A stretch of 64,000 nucleotides of DNA from Algoriphagus sp. AGSA1 (GCF_021390545.1 NZ_JAJUWR010000007.1:62001-126000), one strand, 5' to 3'. Counted from the first letter of the stretch, positions 46,400 through 55,199 are shown. Program-made: numbers and translations. The notes: a model not told the origin generated them from the sequence alone.

Positions 46400-47104
46400 T
46401 CAGAGAATGGCCTCATCGGCGAAGCTAAAGTAGCCAACATCCGCAAAAATCACATGATCCAACACCGGCAAATCCAATTCATGCCCGATTTTAACCAAAC
46501 GGTGAGTGAGTCTTTTATCCTGTTCTGATGGCCCCAGGTTGCCGCTGGGATGATTGTGTACCAATATTATGGATTGGGCAAGATGCTCCAGCGCAATCTT
46601 AAAAACGATCTTGGGATCCACCACTGTCCCAGAAGTACCTCCTTGCGAAACCAGATGTTTTCTAATGACCTGATTGCCCCTATTCAGTAGAATCAGGAAA
46701 AAATGTTCTATTTGCTCATCCAACAGTTCAGGGCGCATCAAGTCATAAATATCCTGTGAGCAGGTAATCCTGGGTCTTGTCACCGGCTCTGAATCCTTCC
46801 TCCTTCTGGCAAGTTCCATCGCCGCAATGATGGTTATGGCCTTGGCCTCACCTATCCCTTTGAATTTCTTGAGATCCTGGATTGACATTTTCGCAAGTGT
46901 CCTCAGGTCATAATTGACCCCTGCCAGAATATGCTTGGATAAATCCACCGCACTCACAGAGGGAGTACCGGAACCGATCAAAATAGCGATCAGTTCAGCA
47001 TCAGTCAAGGCAGACTTACCCCTCAACAGCAGCTTTTCCCGTGGACGGTCTTCTTCTGCGAGCTGGGAAATTTTGATAGAGGCATATGTATCCATAGCAA
47101 TCAA
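46400..47104 (-). CDS. radC: RadC/JAB1-MPN domain protein
   Basis: 234-aa protein: an N-terminal HhH-type region (KKFKGIGEAKAITIIAAMELARR) and a C-terminal JAB metalloprotease-like domain with HNHPSGNLGPSEQD, which carries the HxH...S...D zinc motif. Despite its name, a repair role for RadC is unproven. The start may be the ATG three codons inside. Confidence 0.93.
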   Translation of the reverse strand: MIAMDTYASIKISQLAEEDRPREKLLLRGKSALTDAELIAILIGSGTPSVSAVDLSKHILAGVNYDLRTLAKMSIQDLKKFKGIGEAKAITIIAAMELARRRKDSEPVTRPRITCSQDIYDLMRPELLDEQIEHFFLILLNRGNQVIRKHLVSQGGTSGTVVDPKIVFKIALEHLAQSIILVHNHPSGNLGPSEQDKRLTHRLVKIGHELDLPVLDHVIFADVGYFSFADEAIL

Positions 47105-47140
47105 TTAAAAAGTGAGCTATGAATTTAACTATTTCAGCGC

Positions 47141-47170
47141 ATAAAAAAAACCCTGACAAGCAGGGTTTTA
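47141..47170 (-). terminator. Terminator of rpsT
   Basis: Read on the minus strand, AAACCCTG, a 5-nt loop and CAGGGTTT then T8. It lies 22 bp past the rpsT stop. Confidence 0.9.
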
Positions 47171-47191
47171 GAGAATTAAAATCTTTTGGGA

Positions 47192-47446
47192 TTAACCTAG
47201 CGCGGAAACGAACTTGGCCAATCTTGATTTTTTGTTGTTTGCGTTGTTCTTGTGAATCACATTCTTCTTAGCCAACTTGTCCAACATAGAAGATACTTTT
47301 TTGTAAAGCTCAGAAGCCTCCACTTTATCAGTAGATGCTTTCAATCTTTTGATGAAAGTTCTAGTTGTTTTAGCCTGATATCTGTTTCTCAAACGCTTAG
47401 CTTCGTTAGCACGAATTCTCTTCAGAGCTGATTTGTGATTTGCCAT
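47192..47446 (-). CDS. rpsT: 30S ribosomal protein S20
   Basis: 84-aa basic protein with the S20 pattern: ANHKSALKRIRANEAKRLRNRYQAKTTRTFIKRL, then helices ending NANNKKSRLAKFVSALG. It binds 16S rRNA at the 30S base. Own promoter and terminator are visible. Confidence 0.97.
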   Translation of the reverse strand: MANHKSALKRIRANEAKRLRNRYQAKTTRTFIKRLKASTDKVEASELYKKVSSMLDKLAKKNVIHKNNANNKKSRLAKFVSALG

Positions 47447-47501
47447 ATCTTGATATTAAATAAAATTCTTTACGTACGTGACCCTATTCCGAATTGGAGT
47501 G

Positions 47502-47533
47502 CAAAGTTATTAGAATTTATCAATTCCACCAAA
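47502..47533 (-). promoter_or_regulatory. Promoter of rpsT
   Basis: On the minus strand TTTG (47533-47530), 20 nt, then TAACTTTG (47509-47502), matching the Bacteroidota consensus. The rpsT ATG is 55 nt downstream, which leaves a leader that could be subject to S20 autoregulation. Confidence 0.7.
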
Positions 47534-47662
47534 GTAATTTTAAACATTCGCCTGAATATCACTATTCTTCGAACCAAATAATTTGGCCTCACACCCCTTA
47601 AGATGGCAAATATACCTTTTCTATCATTATTTACATGCTAAATATTTTGATTAATTTGAGGT

Positions 47663-48604
47663 GTGAAATTTTTTCTTACCTACATATTTCTGCTTTTTAT
47701 ATTCACCTCCTCATCAACTAACTGGGGTTTTTATGCCCATTCATTGATCAACAGGCTGGCTGTATTTTCACTTCCAGAGGAAATGACCATCTTTTATAAA
47801 CCTCATATCCAGTTCATAACGGAGAAAGCTGTCAATCCGGACCGAAGGAGGTATGCTGTGATAGGAGAAGCGGAAAAGCACTACATAGATCTGGATCATT
47901 ATGGGGATTCCGCCCTGCAAATTCTCCCAAAATACTGGAATGACGCCGTGAAAAAATTCACCGAAGACAGCCTTCGTGCCAACGGCATAGGGCCATGGTC
48001 CACCTATTTCACATTCATCAATCTTACCGAAGCTTTTGAAGCTAAAAATACTACGGCTATTCTCAGGCTTTCTGCGGACTTGGGGCACTACCTAGGCGAC
48101 CTGAATGTACCGCTGCACACAACCGTGAATTACAATGGGCAATTGACCGATCAACTGGGGATCCATGGCTTTTGGGAAAGCCGAATACCCGAACTCCAGG
48201 CAAAGGACTATCCCCTATGGATAGGACAGGCAGAATATGTGGACGATCCTCAGCAGGCTATTTGGGACGCTGTAGCTGCTGCACATGCGCAGGTGGACAG
48301 TGTTTTGTCGATCGAAAGAGAGCTGACCCAGAACTTCTCTCCTGATCAAAAATTCAGTTATGAGGAGCGGAACAATATCACCGTACGGGTTTATTCCCGC
48401 GAATTCACAGAAGCCTACGTGCATGCCCTTGACAATCAAGTGGAGCGGCAAATGAGAAAATCCATCAAGATGATAGCCGATTTTTGGTTTACCGCCTGGG
48501 TAAATGCCGGACAGCCGGATTTGAGCAATTTAAACAGTACAGAAGTTGAAGATGAAGAGATAGTTAAGGACTCTAAAATTAAGGTGAGGGAACATGACAA
48601 TTAG
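47663..48604 (+). CDS. S1/P1-type nuclease or zinc-dependent phospholipase C-like secreted protein
   Basis: 313-aa protein with signal peptide, then NWGFYAHSLINRLAVFSLP (the N-terminal Trp and His are zinc ligands in the family), YIDLDHYGD, LGHYLGDLNVPLHTT (HxxxD...H) and GIHGFWESRIPE. This set of His/Asp zinc ligands defines the trinuclear S1/P1 nuclease and PLC fold. It may degrade nucleic acid or phospholipid in the periplasm. Starts with GTG near the given position; exact base not certain. Confidence 0.85.
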   Translation: MKFFLTYIFLLFIFTSSSTNWGFYAHSLINRLAVFSLPEEMTIFYKPHIQFITEKAVNPDRRRYAVIGEAEKHYIDLDHYGDSALQILPKYWNDAVKKFTEDSLRANGIGPWSTYFTFINLTEAFEAKNTTAILRLSADLGHYLGDLNVPLHTTVNYNGQLTDQLGIHGFWESRIPELQAKDYPLWIGQAEYVDDPQQAIWDAVAAAHAQVDSVLSIERELTQNFSPDQKFSYEERNNITVRVYSREFTEAYVHALDNQVERQMRKSIKMIADFWFTAWVNAGQPDLSNLNSTEVEDEEIVKDSKIKVREHDN

Positions 48605-48631
48605 AAGACAGTATTCAGTCTCTAAGCGGTT

Positions 48632-48739
48632 CAAGTCTCATGACTTGGACCTACTATAATGAAGTCTTCAGACTTCTCTTCTTAGACACAAATGGCAGTC
48701 TGAAGACTGCATTGATACTGGTACAAGTCCGAAGACTTG
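48632..48739. repeat. Four REP-like 16-nt palindromes
   Basis: Palindromes CAAGTCTCATGACTTG (48632), GAAGTCTTCAGACTTC (48661), GCAGTCTGAAGACTGC (48695) and CAAGTCCGAAGACTTG (48724) each consist of 6-bp arms and 4-nt loops. Spacings are 29, 34 and 29. They fill the gap between the convergent S1/P1-like and aminotransferase genes. Confidence 0.75.
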
Positions 48740-48767
48740 CACCAAAGCTGATGACTGCGACTGAACA

Positions 48768-50084
48768 CTAAACTTCTACTTCCGACCTCAAATAACTCCC
48801 AATTGCCCTTCCAAGTCTCCTGAAAGTACTCTTAAACACTTCCTCATTCTCTTCCAAGAGCGTCACACGGAATCCTCTCAGATCCGAGCAAAAGGAAGAA
48901 ATCGGCACCACACAAATCCGCTCTGCAGCCAATAAATTATAAACAAATCTCTTGTCCAAAGGCATCTCTTTTTCCTCCAACCAAGAATCCAACAAATCTT
49001 TCAGTTTCTCATCTTCTATAGGCAAGAACTGATCTTCCTTTAATACCCCTTCATCAAAAACAATGGTGTTATAAAAGGCACCCTGCGTGGGATTGAACTT
49101 GATTCCGGGAATATCCCCCAGGATCTCCCGCATCCAGTCGCTGCGCTTTCCTATCTGGGCATTTGCCTCTTCCCTATATTTGAAGTAAGCGGGATGCTTC
49201 ATGATCTTTGGTATGGCCAGCTGGGGCAAAATAGTAGAGCAAACCTCGATCATTTTGGCATTTTCCAGTGTCTGGCAAAGTTTTGAAAACTCTTTGGAAG
49301 ATTCCCGATTATAGAATTCCATCCAGCCACAGCGTGAGCCCGGCCAAGGGAATTCCTTGGAAATCCCTTTGAGGGAAATCGCAGGTCTATCCCCTATCAC
49401 TTCTGCCAATGGAACAGCAGTGATTCCGTTATAGGTGATATTCTGATAGATCTCATCGGTGATGAGTAATAGATTAAACTCCTTGGCAATTTTCACAAAA
49501 GCCTCCAAAACCTCCCTAGGATACACCATCCCAGTCGGGTTATCCGGATTGATAATTAAGATTCCGACAATCGATGGATTGTACCGTACCTTCAGGTACA
49601 AGTCCTCCATATCCGGAAGCCATTGGTTGTCCGGGTCAAGTTTGTAGGTAATTGGAGCCGCATTGGCATGTGCTGCCTCAGCAGAACTGTGTGTACTATA
49701 TGCGGGAGATGGCCCGATAATCCTGGCCGTTGGGATCAGGAATTGATATAGCTTGGCAATGGCATCCCCAAGTCCATTAAAAAACAAAATATCCTCTGCT
49801 GTGATCTGAGTTCCTCTTCTCTCATTGTTAAGGTCTGCAAGAAACTTACGTGTCTCCAGCACGCCTTTAGAGTCGGCATAGCCATAGGTCTTATCCTCCT
49901 TCAGCAGATCGGCAATGATTTCCTTCATCCAGTCAGGAACATGATTGCTTTTCTGGATAGGATCGCCGATATTTTCCCAGGTCATGGCATAGCCTAAGGC
50001 CTCCACTTGACGGGCTTTCTTGACGATACCACGAATTTCATAGGATAATTCTTCCGCTCCGGGTCTGAGGAGTAACTGTCTCAT
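48768..50084 (-). CDS. PLP-dependent aminotransferase, class I/II
   Basis: 438-aa fold-type I aminotransferase: GLGDAIAKLYQFLIP, IINPDNPTGMVYP, the aldehyde partner Asp/Tyr in LLITDEIYQNITY and the PLP Lys in SLKGISKEFPWPGSRCGWMEFY. Related to the AspC/alanine aminotransferase group with an extra C-terminal segment. The substrate is not fixed by sequence. Single gene. Confidence 0.92.
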   Translation of the reverse strand: MRQLLLRPGAEELSYEIRGIVKKARQVEALGYAMTWENIGDPIQKSNHVPDWMKEIIADLLKEDKTYGYADSKGVLETRKFLADLNNERRGTQITAEDILFFNGLGDAIAKLYQFLIPTARIIGPSPAYSTHSSAEAAHANAAPITYKLDPDNQWLPDMEDLYLKVRYNPSIVGILIINPDNPTGMVYPREVLEAFVKIAKEFNLLLITDEIYQNITYNGITAVPLAEVIGDRPAISLKGISKEFPWPGSRCGWMEFYNRESSKEFSKLCQTLENAKMIEVCSTILPQLAIPKIMKHPAYFKYREEANAQIGKRSDWMREILGDIPGIKFNPTQGAFYNTIVFDEGVLKEDQFLPIEDEKLKDLLDSWLEEKEMPLDKRFVYNLLAAERICVVPISSFCSDLRGFRVTLLEENEEVFKSTFRRLGRAIGSYLRSEVEV

Positions 50085-50210
50085 AGGGTTGATAGGCTAA
50101 ATGCAAAACATTTCGGGTGCAAAGAAACAAAAAAGAGAAATGAAAGCATCTGCCAGCATGGAAATACTGAATTTTTCTACCTAGGATAAAAGATCGCCAA
50201 ATTTAATTTG

Positions 50211-50325
50211 CCCTTACTTTGTTACAAGATTTGATGAAAAATACCCTTACTTTGTGACAAAAAAAATACAATTTACCCTTACTTTGTCACAAGACATTCG
50301 AAAAAATGCCCTTACTTTGTGACAA
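50211..50325. repeat. Four phased 17-bp direct repeats upstream of the DUF4143 ATPase
   Basis: CCCTTACTTTGTNACAA starts at 50211, 50244, 50276 and 50309 (spacings 33, 32, 33, close to three helical turns). Variable base N is T, G, C, G; inside each is the palindrome TTTGTNACAAA (the flank differs slightly between copies). The last repeat ends 13 bp before the ATG at 50338. Spacers are AT-rich and unrelated. It looks like an operator array or iteron-like recognition site. Confidence 0.85.
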
Positions 50326-50337
50326 ATAGAAGCATAC

Positions 50338-51684
50338 ATGAGCTTTAATAGACAGGTGTTTAGCATATTAACCTCTTGGAAATCAAAACCAGAAAGGAAA
50401 CCACTCATTATTCGGGGTGCCAGACAGGTGGGAAAGACAACTTTGGTCAAGCAATTCGCAAAGACCTTCCCTAATGCGATCTTGCTAAACTTGGAAAAAA
50501 CGAGTGATCGGTCTTTCTTCGAAGACTTCGAAGATGTCAAAACAATCGTTGAGGCAATCTTAGTCAGCAAGAATTTACCGTCAAGCACTCTTTCTAATAC
50601 GCTACTTTTCTTGGATGAAATTCAGGAATCTCCAAAAGCCATACAATTGCTTCGTTATTTCCACGAGGAAATGCCCGAAATGCCCATCATCGCAGCCGGG
50701 TCACTTTTAGAATTCGCTTTAAAAGAGGTCAAGAGCTTTCCCGTTGGAAGGGTTGAATTCCTGTATCTCTACCCGATGAATTTCCATGAGTACCTGGAAG
50801 CCATTGGCCAAAAAGCTGCATTGCAACAATTCGCACAAGTACCGTTAAAACCCTTTGCCCATAAGACATTGATGAATTTATTTCATCGCTATACCATCAT
50901 AGGCGGGATGCCCGAAATCATCAAAACAGATTTAGAAAAACAAAATCTCGCCGACTTACCCCCCATATATGAAAGTATTTGGAGCACTTACAAATCTGAC
51001 ATTGAAAAGTACAGCAGCAATGAAAATGAGCGTAAAATCACCCGACATTTGATGAATTCAGCACATTTGGCCTTAGACCAACGTGTCAAATTCCAAGGAT
51101 TCGGCAATTCCAACTACAGATCCAGAGAGATCGGAGAATCTTTCCGCATTTTAGAAGACGCAAAAGTAATGCGGTTAATCTATCCGACTACAGATCTAGC
51201 TCCGCCACTTCAACCCGACTTGAAAAAATCTCCAAGAATTCAGTACCTGGATACGGGATTGCTTAACTATTCCTTGGGAATCCAGGGACAAATGCTGCGG
51301 ATGGAAGACTTGAGCCAAGCCTATAAAGGTGCGCTGATCCCTCATATGATTACGCAGGAATTGATTTCGACCACACACCTGACAGATCACAAACCTAATT
51401 TTTGGGTGCGCGAGAAAAGACAGTCCAGCGCAGAGGTGGACTTGGTAATCCCTTATAATGGTTTGATTATGCCTATTGAGATCAAATCCGGTGCAACAGG
51501 CACTCTTCGCTCACTGCATCAATTTATCGATGCCTGTGATCATGCTTATGCAGTGAGAATCTACGGTGGGGAATTGCGAATCGAAGAGACGACCACTCCT
51601 TCAGGTAAAGCGTATAAATTACTTAATCTACCCTATTATTTAGGTACAAGAATCAAAGAATATTTAGATTGGTTTATTCAATAA
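50338..51684 (+). CDS. AAA_14/DUF4143 ATPase
   Basis: 448-aa protein: an N-terminal P-loop (IIRGARQVGKTTLVKQFAK, Walker A GARQVGKTT near residues 31-39), Walker B LLFLDEIQES, then the DUF4143 C-terminal domain with the endonuclease-like pattern EVDLVIPYNGLIMPIEIKSG (D...E-x-K). The PD-(D/E)xK-like end suggests DNA or nucleic-acid action. These ATPases are widely scattered, often with repeats upstream, and are suspected of defence or mobile-element roles; function unknown. Confidence 0.88.
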   Translation: MSFNRQVFSILTSWKSKPERKPLIIRGARQVGKTTLVKQFAKTFPNAILLNLEKTSDRSFFEDFEDVKTIVEAILVSKNLPSSTLSNTLLFLDEIQESPKAIQLLRYFHEEMPEMPIIAAGSLLEFALKEVKSFPVGRVEFLYLYPMNFHEYLEAIGQKAALQQFAQVPLKPFAHKTLMNLFHRYTIIGGMPEIIKTDLEKQNLADLPPIYESIWSTYKSDIEKYSSNENERKITRHLMNSAHLALDQRVKFQGFGNSNYRSREIGESFRILEDAKVMRLIYPTTDLAPPLQPDLKKSPRIQYLDTGLLNYSLGIQGQMLRMEDLSQAYKGALIPHMITQELISTTHLTDHKPNFWVREKRQSSAEVDLVIPYNGLIMPIEIKSGATGTLRSLHQFIDACDHAYAVRIYGGELRIEETTTPSGKAYKLLNLPYYLGTRIKEYLDWFIQ

Positions 51685-51697
51685 AAAAACTTCGCTA

Positions 51698-52963
51698 GTG
51701 ATTCGCATTCTTCTACTCATAATCTTCGTATTCCTTATCGATTGGTATTCCTATCAAGCTTTCAAAACGGTATTCCCCGAGCAAAGCTGGATTAAAATCG
51801 GATTTTGGATCTTTTCTGTGTTCGTTTATCTCTTTGTAGCCTATGGATTCCTGACCTTCAGCCGGGGCAATCTCGGTCTGAACTTTGGAAGAATGATTTC
51901 CCTATTGGTTTTGTCATTGATCCCAAAGCTTATCGTCTTGGGCTTTATGTTTGGAGAAGATATCTTACGTTTTCTTACAGGGATATTTTATTCTGTAGCC
52001 GGCAGTCAGGAAGGTGATTTTCTTCCCGATCGCAGAAAGTTTGTCAGCCAAGCCGCCTTAGCATTATCCGCAATTCCTTTTCTGGGAATCCTGCACGGGG
52101 TTTTGGTAGGAAAATACCGCTACCGTGTCATCAATCATACGCTGGAATTTGATGACCTACCCGCGGAGTTTGACGGATTTACGATCACCCAGATCTCAGA
52201 TATACATTCCGGGAGTTTTGACAATAAAAAGAAACTGGAATACGGCATTGAGCTGATCAATCAGCAAAAATCAGATATCATTTTGTTTACAGGTGACCTG
52301 GTCAACAACCAAGCAGAAGAAATGGAACCTTGGATAGATACTTTCAAAAAGCTAAAGGCTCCCATGGGAAAGTATTCTATTCTGGGCAATCATGACTATG
52401 GGGATTATGTGTCTTGGCCAAGTAAGGAGGCCAAAGAGGCAAATATGCAGCGTCTTTATGAAATACAGGAAGAACTTGGCTTTAGGCTATTAAGAAATGA
52501 ATCCGTAAAACTTCAAAAACTTGCCCTGAGCGGAGTCGAAGGGCCTGCCACGAACGGAGTCGAAGGAGACGTAGCAAGCATAGACCTGATCGGGGTGGAG
52601 AATTGGGGAAAAGGATTTGGGCAATATGGAGACCTAAAGAAAGCTGCGGCAAACCTCAGCGATAAAAGCTTTAAAATCCTGATGAGCCACGATCCTTCAC
52701 ACTTTGATGAGCAGGTGAAAAATTTCCCCCAACTCATCCATCTCACCTTGAGTGGACATACCCACGGAATGCAGTTTGGGATCGAGATCCCCGGTTTTAT
52801 CAAATGGAGCCCGGCTTCTCTTCGCTACCCGAAATGGGCTGGACTATACGAAGAACTAGGTCGCTACCTACATGTCAACCGTGGATTTGGATTCTTGGCC
52901 TTTCCAGGGCGGGTTGGTATCTGGCCAGAGATTACGGTGCTGAAGTTGAGGAGGAAGAGGTAG
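51698..52963 (+). CDS. Membrane metallophosphoesterase, YkuE/YaeI-like (copy 1, full length)
   Basis: 421-aa protein starting at GTG (51698), with three N-terminal membrane helices in the first ~110 residues and a calcineurin-like phosphoesterase domain. All metal motifs are there: TQISDIHSG (D-x-H), FTGDLVNN, LGNHDYGDY, SHDPSHFD and LSGHTHGMQFG. An in-frame REP-like insert encodes SGVEGPATNGVEGD between the GNHD and SHD motifs. Its 3' end recurs four times downstream. Starts 13 bp after the ATPase. Confidence 0.93.
   Translation: MIRILLLIIFVFLIDWYSYQAFKTVFPEQSWIKIGFWIFSVFVYLFVAYGFLTFSRGNLGLNFGRMISLLVLSLIPKLIVLGFMFGEDILRFLTGIFYSVAGSQEGDFLPDRRKFVSQAALALSAIPFLGILHGVLVGKYRYRVINHTLEFDDLPAEFDGFTITQISDIHSGSFDNKKKLEYGIELINQQKSDIILFTGDLVNNQAEEMEPWIDTFKKLKAPMGKYSILGNHDYGDYVSWPSKEAKEANMQRLYEIQEELGFRLLRNESVKLQKLALSGVEGPATNGVEGDVASIDLIGVENWGKGFGQYGDLKKAAANLSDKSFKILMSHDPSHFDEQVKNFPQLIHLTLSGHTHGMQFGIEIPGFIKWSPASLRYPKWAGLYEELGRYLHVNRGFGFLAFPGRVGIWPEITVLKLRRKR
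52523..52566 (+). repeat. Two in-frame REP-like units inside the MPE gene
   Basis: Two versions of the GAGCGGAGTCGAAGG-type motif (52529-52542 and about 52552-52566) lie within the MPE coding region and keep frame. One unit is also present at copy 2 (55171-55184 region) but not at the 58947 copy, whose homology begins after it. Confidence 0.7.
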
Positions 52964-53261
52964 TGATCAGCTTGCATGCCGAAGGTAGTTCTCAGTGATC
53001 AGTGGGCAGAAAGATCGTGAAGTTAGATTTCAGATATAAGATTTCAGATTCTCTTAAAAGAAGTATCAATTGAAGCTACAATTTTAACTCAAGGAGTAAA
53101 TTAAATTAGAAAAGATTTCAGCTAACATTTTGAAGAACAAAGAATTTTTAGTTCAATCCAAAACAGTGTTTCGGGCCTTTACGTTGTCCCCTTCACATTT
53201 CGTTTTGCTACAACACCTACAAGCCAAAAGATCTAAAATCCCGCTTCCTTCTAAACTTATT
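52964..53261. other. Non-coding spacer between MPE copy 1 and AbiE
   Basis: About 300 bp after the MPE stop. I see no ORF of note, repeat or RNA gene, only AT-rich sequence with small GATCAG duplications near 52975-53005. Confidence 0.5.
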
Positions 53262-53296
53262 TAGCAATAATTCTTGATAAGTAGTTTTTATTGCTA
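53262..53296. promoter_or_regulatory. Inverted repeat before abiEi, putative autoregulatory operator
   Basis: TAGCAATAA (53262-53270) and TTATTGCTA (53288-53296) are perfect 9-bp inverted arms 17 bp apart, 22 bp before the abiEi GTG. AbiEi antitoxins are known to repress their operons by binding inverted repeats upstream. Confidence 0.6.
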
Positions 53297-53318
53297 CTTT
53301 TAGGAAAACTTTACTAAA

Positions 53319-54107
53319 GTGAGAGCTAGAGAATACATCAAACACCTACTATCAATAGAAAACTATTCATTCTCACTTGAAGAAATCAGCAATCAATCCG
53401 ACTCGACCGATACATCCCTGAAATTTGAACTCGCCAGATTAGTTGAAAAAAAAGAGATCACCAACCTTAGAAAAGGTTTCTACCTTATTATACCTCCCCG
53501 GTATTCAAAACAAGGCTACATCCCCATTCAGCTTTATATTCACAAGCTTTTTCAAAGCTTAAACAGAAACTACTATTTAGGTTTTTATTCGGCAGCTAGG
53601 TTCCACGGTGCTAGCCATCAACAAATCCATAGAGACTATGTAATGATTGAAAAACCTAAACTGAACGAGATTAAAAAAAACGGCTTTGACATTAAGTTCA
53701 TTACTGCCTCTCAATGGCCTGCCAAAAACATTCTTGAAAAGAAATCAGATGCTGGATATTTTAATATTTCTAGCCCTGCATTGACGGCTGCTGATTTGAT
53801 ACATCATCAAACCAAACTTGGAGGCCTCAATAGAATGCTGGCAATTCTCGAGGAATTGGCAGAGGAAATCACTAATAAAGATTTAAATGACCTATTGACA
53901 TGGTACCCACATCGAAGCACCATTCAACGACTGGCATTTATTCTGGATGAACAACAAACAGGTATTGACCTCAGTGCAATTTCTAATTACCTGAAAACAG
54001 CACCGTATTTCCCTGTACTTCTATCCCCAAAGAAGAACCAGAAAGCAGGATCGGTTGATAATCGTTGGAAAGTGGACGTGAATATCAAACTTGAAAGTGA
54101 TTTATGA
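53319..54107 (+). CDS. abiEi: AbiEi-type antitoxin (type IV TA / phage defence)
   Basis: 262-aa protein starting at GTG with the AbiEi layout: N-terminal wHTH (about residues 1-60, LLSIENYSFSLEEISNQSDSTD), then GFYSAARFHGASHQQIHRDYVMI and ISSPALTAADLIHHQTKLGGLNRM, typical of the abiEi_4 antitoxin domain. It represses its operon and neutralises the toxin. Its stop overlaps the abiEii ATG (ATGA, 4 bp). Module inserted between MPE copies 1 and 2. Confidence 0.9.
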   Translation: MRAREYIKHLLSIENYSFSLEEISNQSDSTDTSLKFELARLVEKKEITNLRKGFYLIIPPRYSKQGYIPIQLYIHKLFQSLNRNYYLGFYSAARFHGASHQQIHRDYVMIEKPKLNEIKKNGFDIKFITASQWPAKNILEKKSDAGYFNISSPALTAADLIHHQTKLGGLNRMLAILEELAEEITNKDLNDLLTWYPHRSTIQRLAFILDEQQTGIDLSAISNYLKTAPYFPVLLSPKKNQKAGSVDNRWKVDVNIKLESDL

Positions 54108-54895
54108 TCCCCAAACCTTACATAGCGCAGTGGCAAGAGTTTGCACCATGGAAACAATTTTCTCAGGTAGAGCAAGATTTGATTATTAGCCGAGCTCTTG
54201 TTGAGATATTTGCTGACGATTTTCTTAAAGAAAACCTTGCCTTCAGAGGTGGAACTGCACTTCATAAATTGTATTTGAATCCTGCCCCTCGATATTCAGA
54301 AGATATTGATTTGGTCCAAATAAAGCCAGGGCCTATCAAGCCAATCATGGAAAGATTAGGTAAAGTGATTACTTTTTTTGAAGAAGACAGAAGAACTCAA
54401 AATAGAGGTCATGGCATCAAAGCTCTTTACCGGTTTACCTCCGAATATGAGGAAATACGATTGAGGCTAAAACTAGAAATCAACTGCAAGGAGCATTTCA
54501 ACATTCTCGATTGGGTAGATTTTCCATTTGAAGTAAAAAGTGATTGGTTTTCAGGACAGGTTCAAATTCGAACTTACAGCCTTAACGAATTGCTAGGAAC
54601 AAAACTCAGAGCACTTTATCAAAGAAGTAAAGGCCGAGACTTATTTGATTTATTTTATGCCCGACACCATCATGAATTAAACTTTGAAGAAATAGTGAAT
54701 TGCTTCAAAGAATACACGCAGTTTTCAACAGACAAAAAACCACCAAGCCAAAAAGAGTTTCTAATTAATCTGGAAGAAAAAGAAAACGATCCGGATTTCT
54801 CAGGTGATATGGAAGCATTGCTCAGACCTGGCATTGAATACAATCAAGCTATAGCCTCGGAATGGCTGAAGAAGGAATTGATAGAAATAATTTAA
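54104..54895 (+). CDS. abiEii: AbiEii-type nucleotidyltransferase toxin
   Basis: 263-aa protein with the AbiEii/MenT nucleotidyltransferase domain: LAFRGGTALHKLYL, then RYSEDIDLV with the catalytic Asp pair, and later Lys in TKLRALYQRSKGRDLFDL. Such toxins transfer nucleotides to targets such as tRNA ends, giving growth arrest on phage infection. Partner of the overlapping abiEi. Confidence 0.92.
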   Translation: MIPKPYIAQWQEFAPWKQFSQVEQDLIISRALVEIFADDFLKENLAFRGGTALHKLYLNPAPRYSEDIDLVQIKPGPIKPIMERLGKVITFFEEDRRTQNRGHGIKALYRFTSEYEEIRLRLKLEINCKEHFNILDWVDFPFEVKSDWFSGQVQIRTYSLNELLGTKLRALYQRSKGRDLFDLFYARHHHELNFEEIVNCFKEYTQFSTDKKPPSQKEFLINLEEKENDPDFSGDMEALLRPGIEYNQAIASEWLKKELIEII

Positions 54896-54899
54896 GATA

Positions 54900-55199
54900 A
54901 TAACAAAAGACAATTTCAAGGAAGTACTAATAAAGCTTAGTTTTCAAGGAATAGGTGACAGTTTCACGAAGGAGTTCAAAGAATTAGATGTTCTCTTAAA
55001 AGTCGATTTCAAGAAGGAACAGCTCATCTACCCTGAAGAAAAGGGGTTGAAAGTAAATGAAAGACAAACCTGCAACTTCACTGATCCAGAAAACTTTGTC
55101 GTGTTTGAATGTATCAACCGACTTTTAGAAAAAGGCTACAAGCCTAAAAACTTACTTCAAAAGCCTGCCTTGAGCGGAGTCGAAACTAGCATAACCTGA
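54900..55199 (+). pseudogene. N-terminal remnant of N-6 DNA methylase, start codon lost
   Basis: Open from 54900 to TGA at 55197. Translation begins ITKDNFKEVLIKL and contains YPEEKGLKVNERQ and PENFVVFECINRLLEKGYK, the typical N-terminus of Bacteroidota N-6 DNA methylase/type I-like restriction proteins, which begins MTKxNFKxVL. The first codon is ATA, so the ATG is lost; about 85 residues remain before the frame runs into MPE copy 2 sequence (LQKPALSGVE). The homology is recalled, not searched. Confidence 0.65.

Noticed and set aside
50211..50325. CRISPR array
   Set aside because: Repeats are 17 bp, spacers about 16 bp and AT-rich, only four units, no cas genes; the start codon follows directly.
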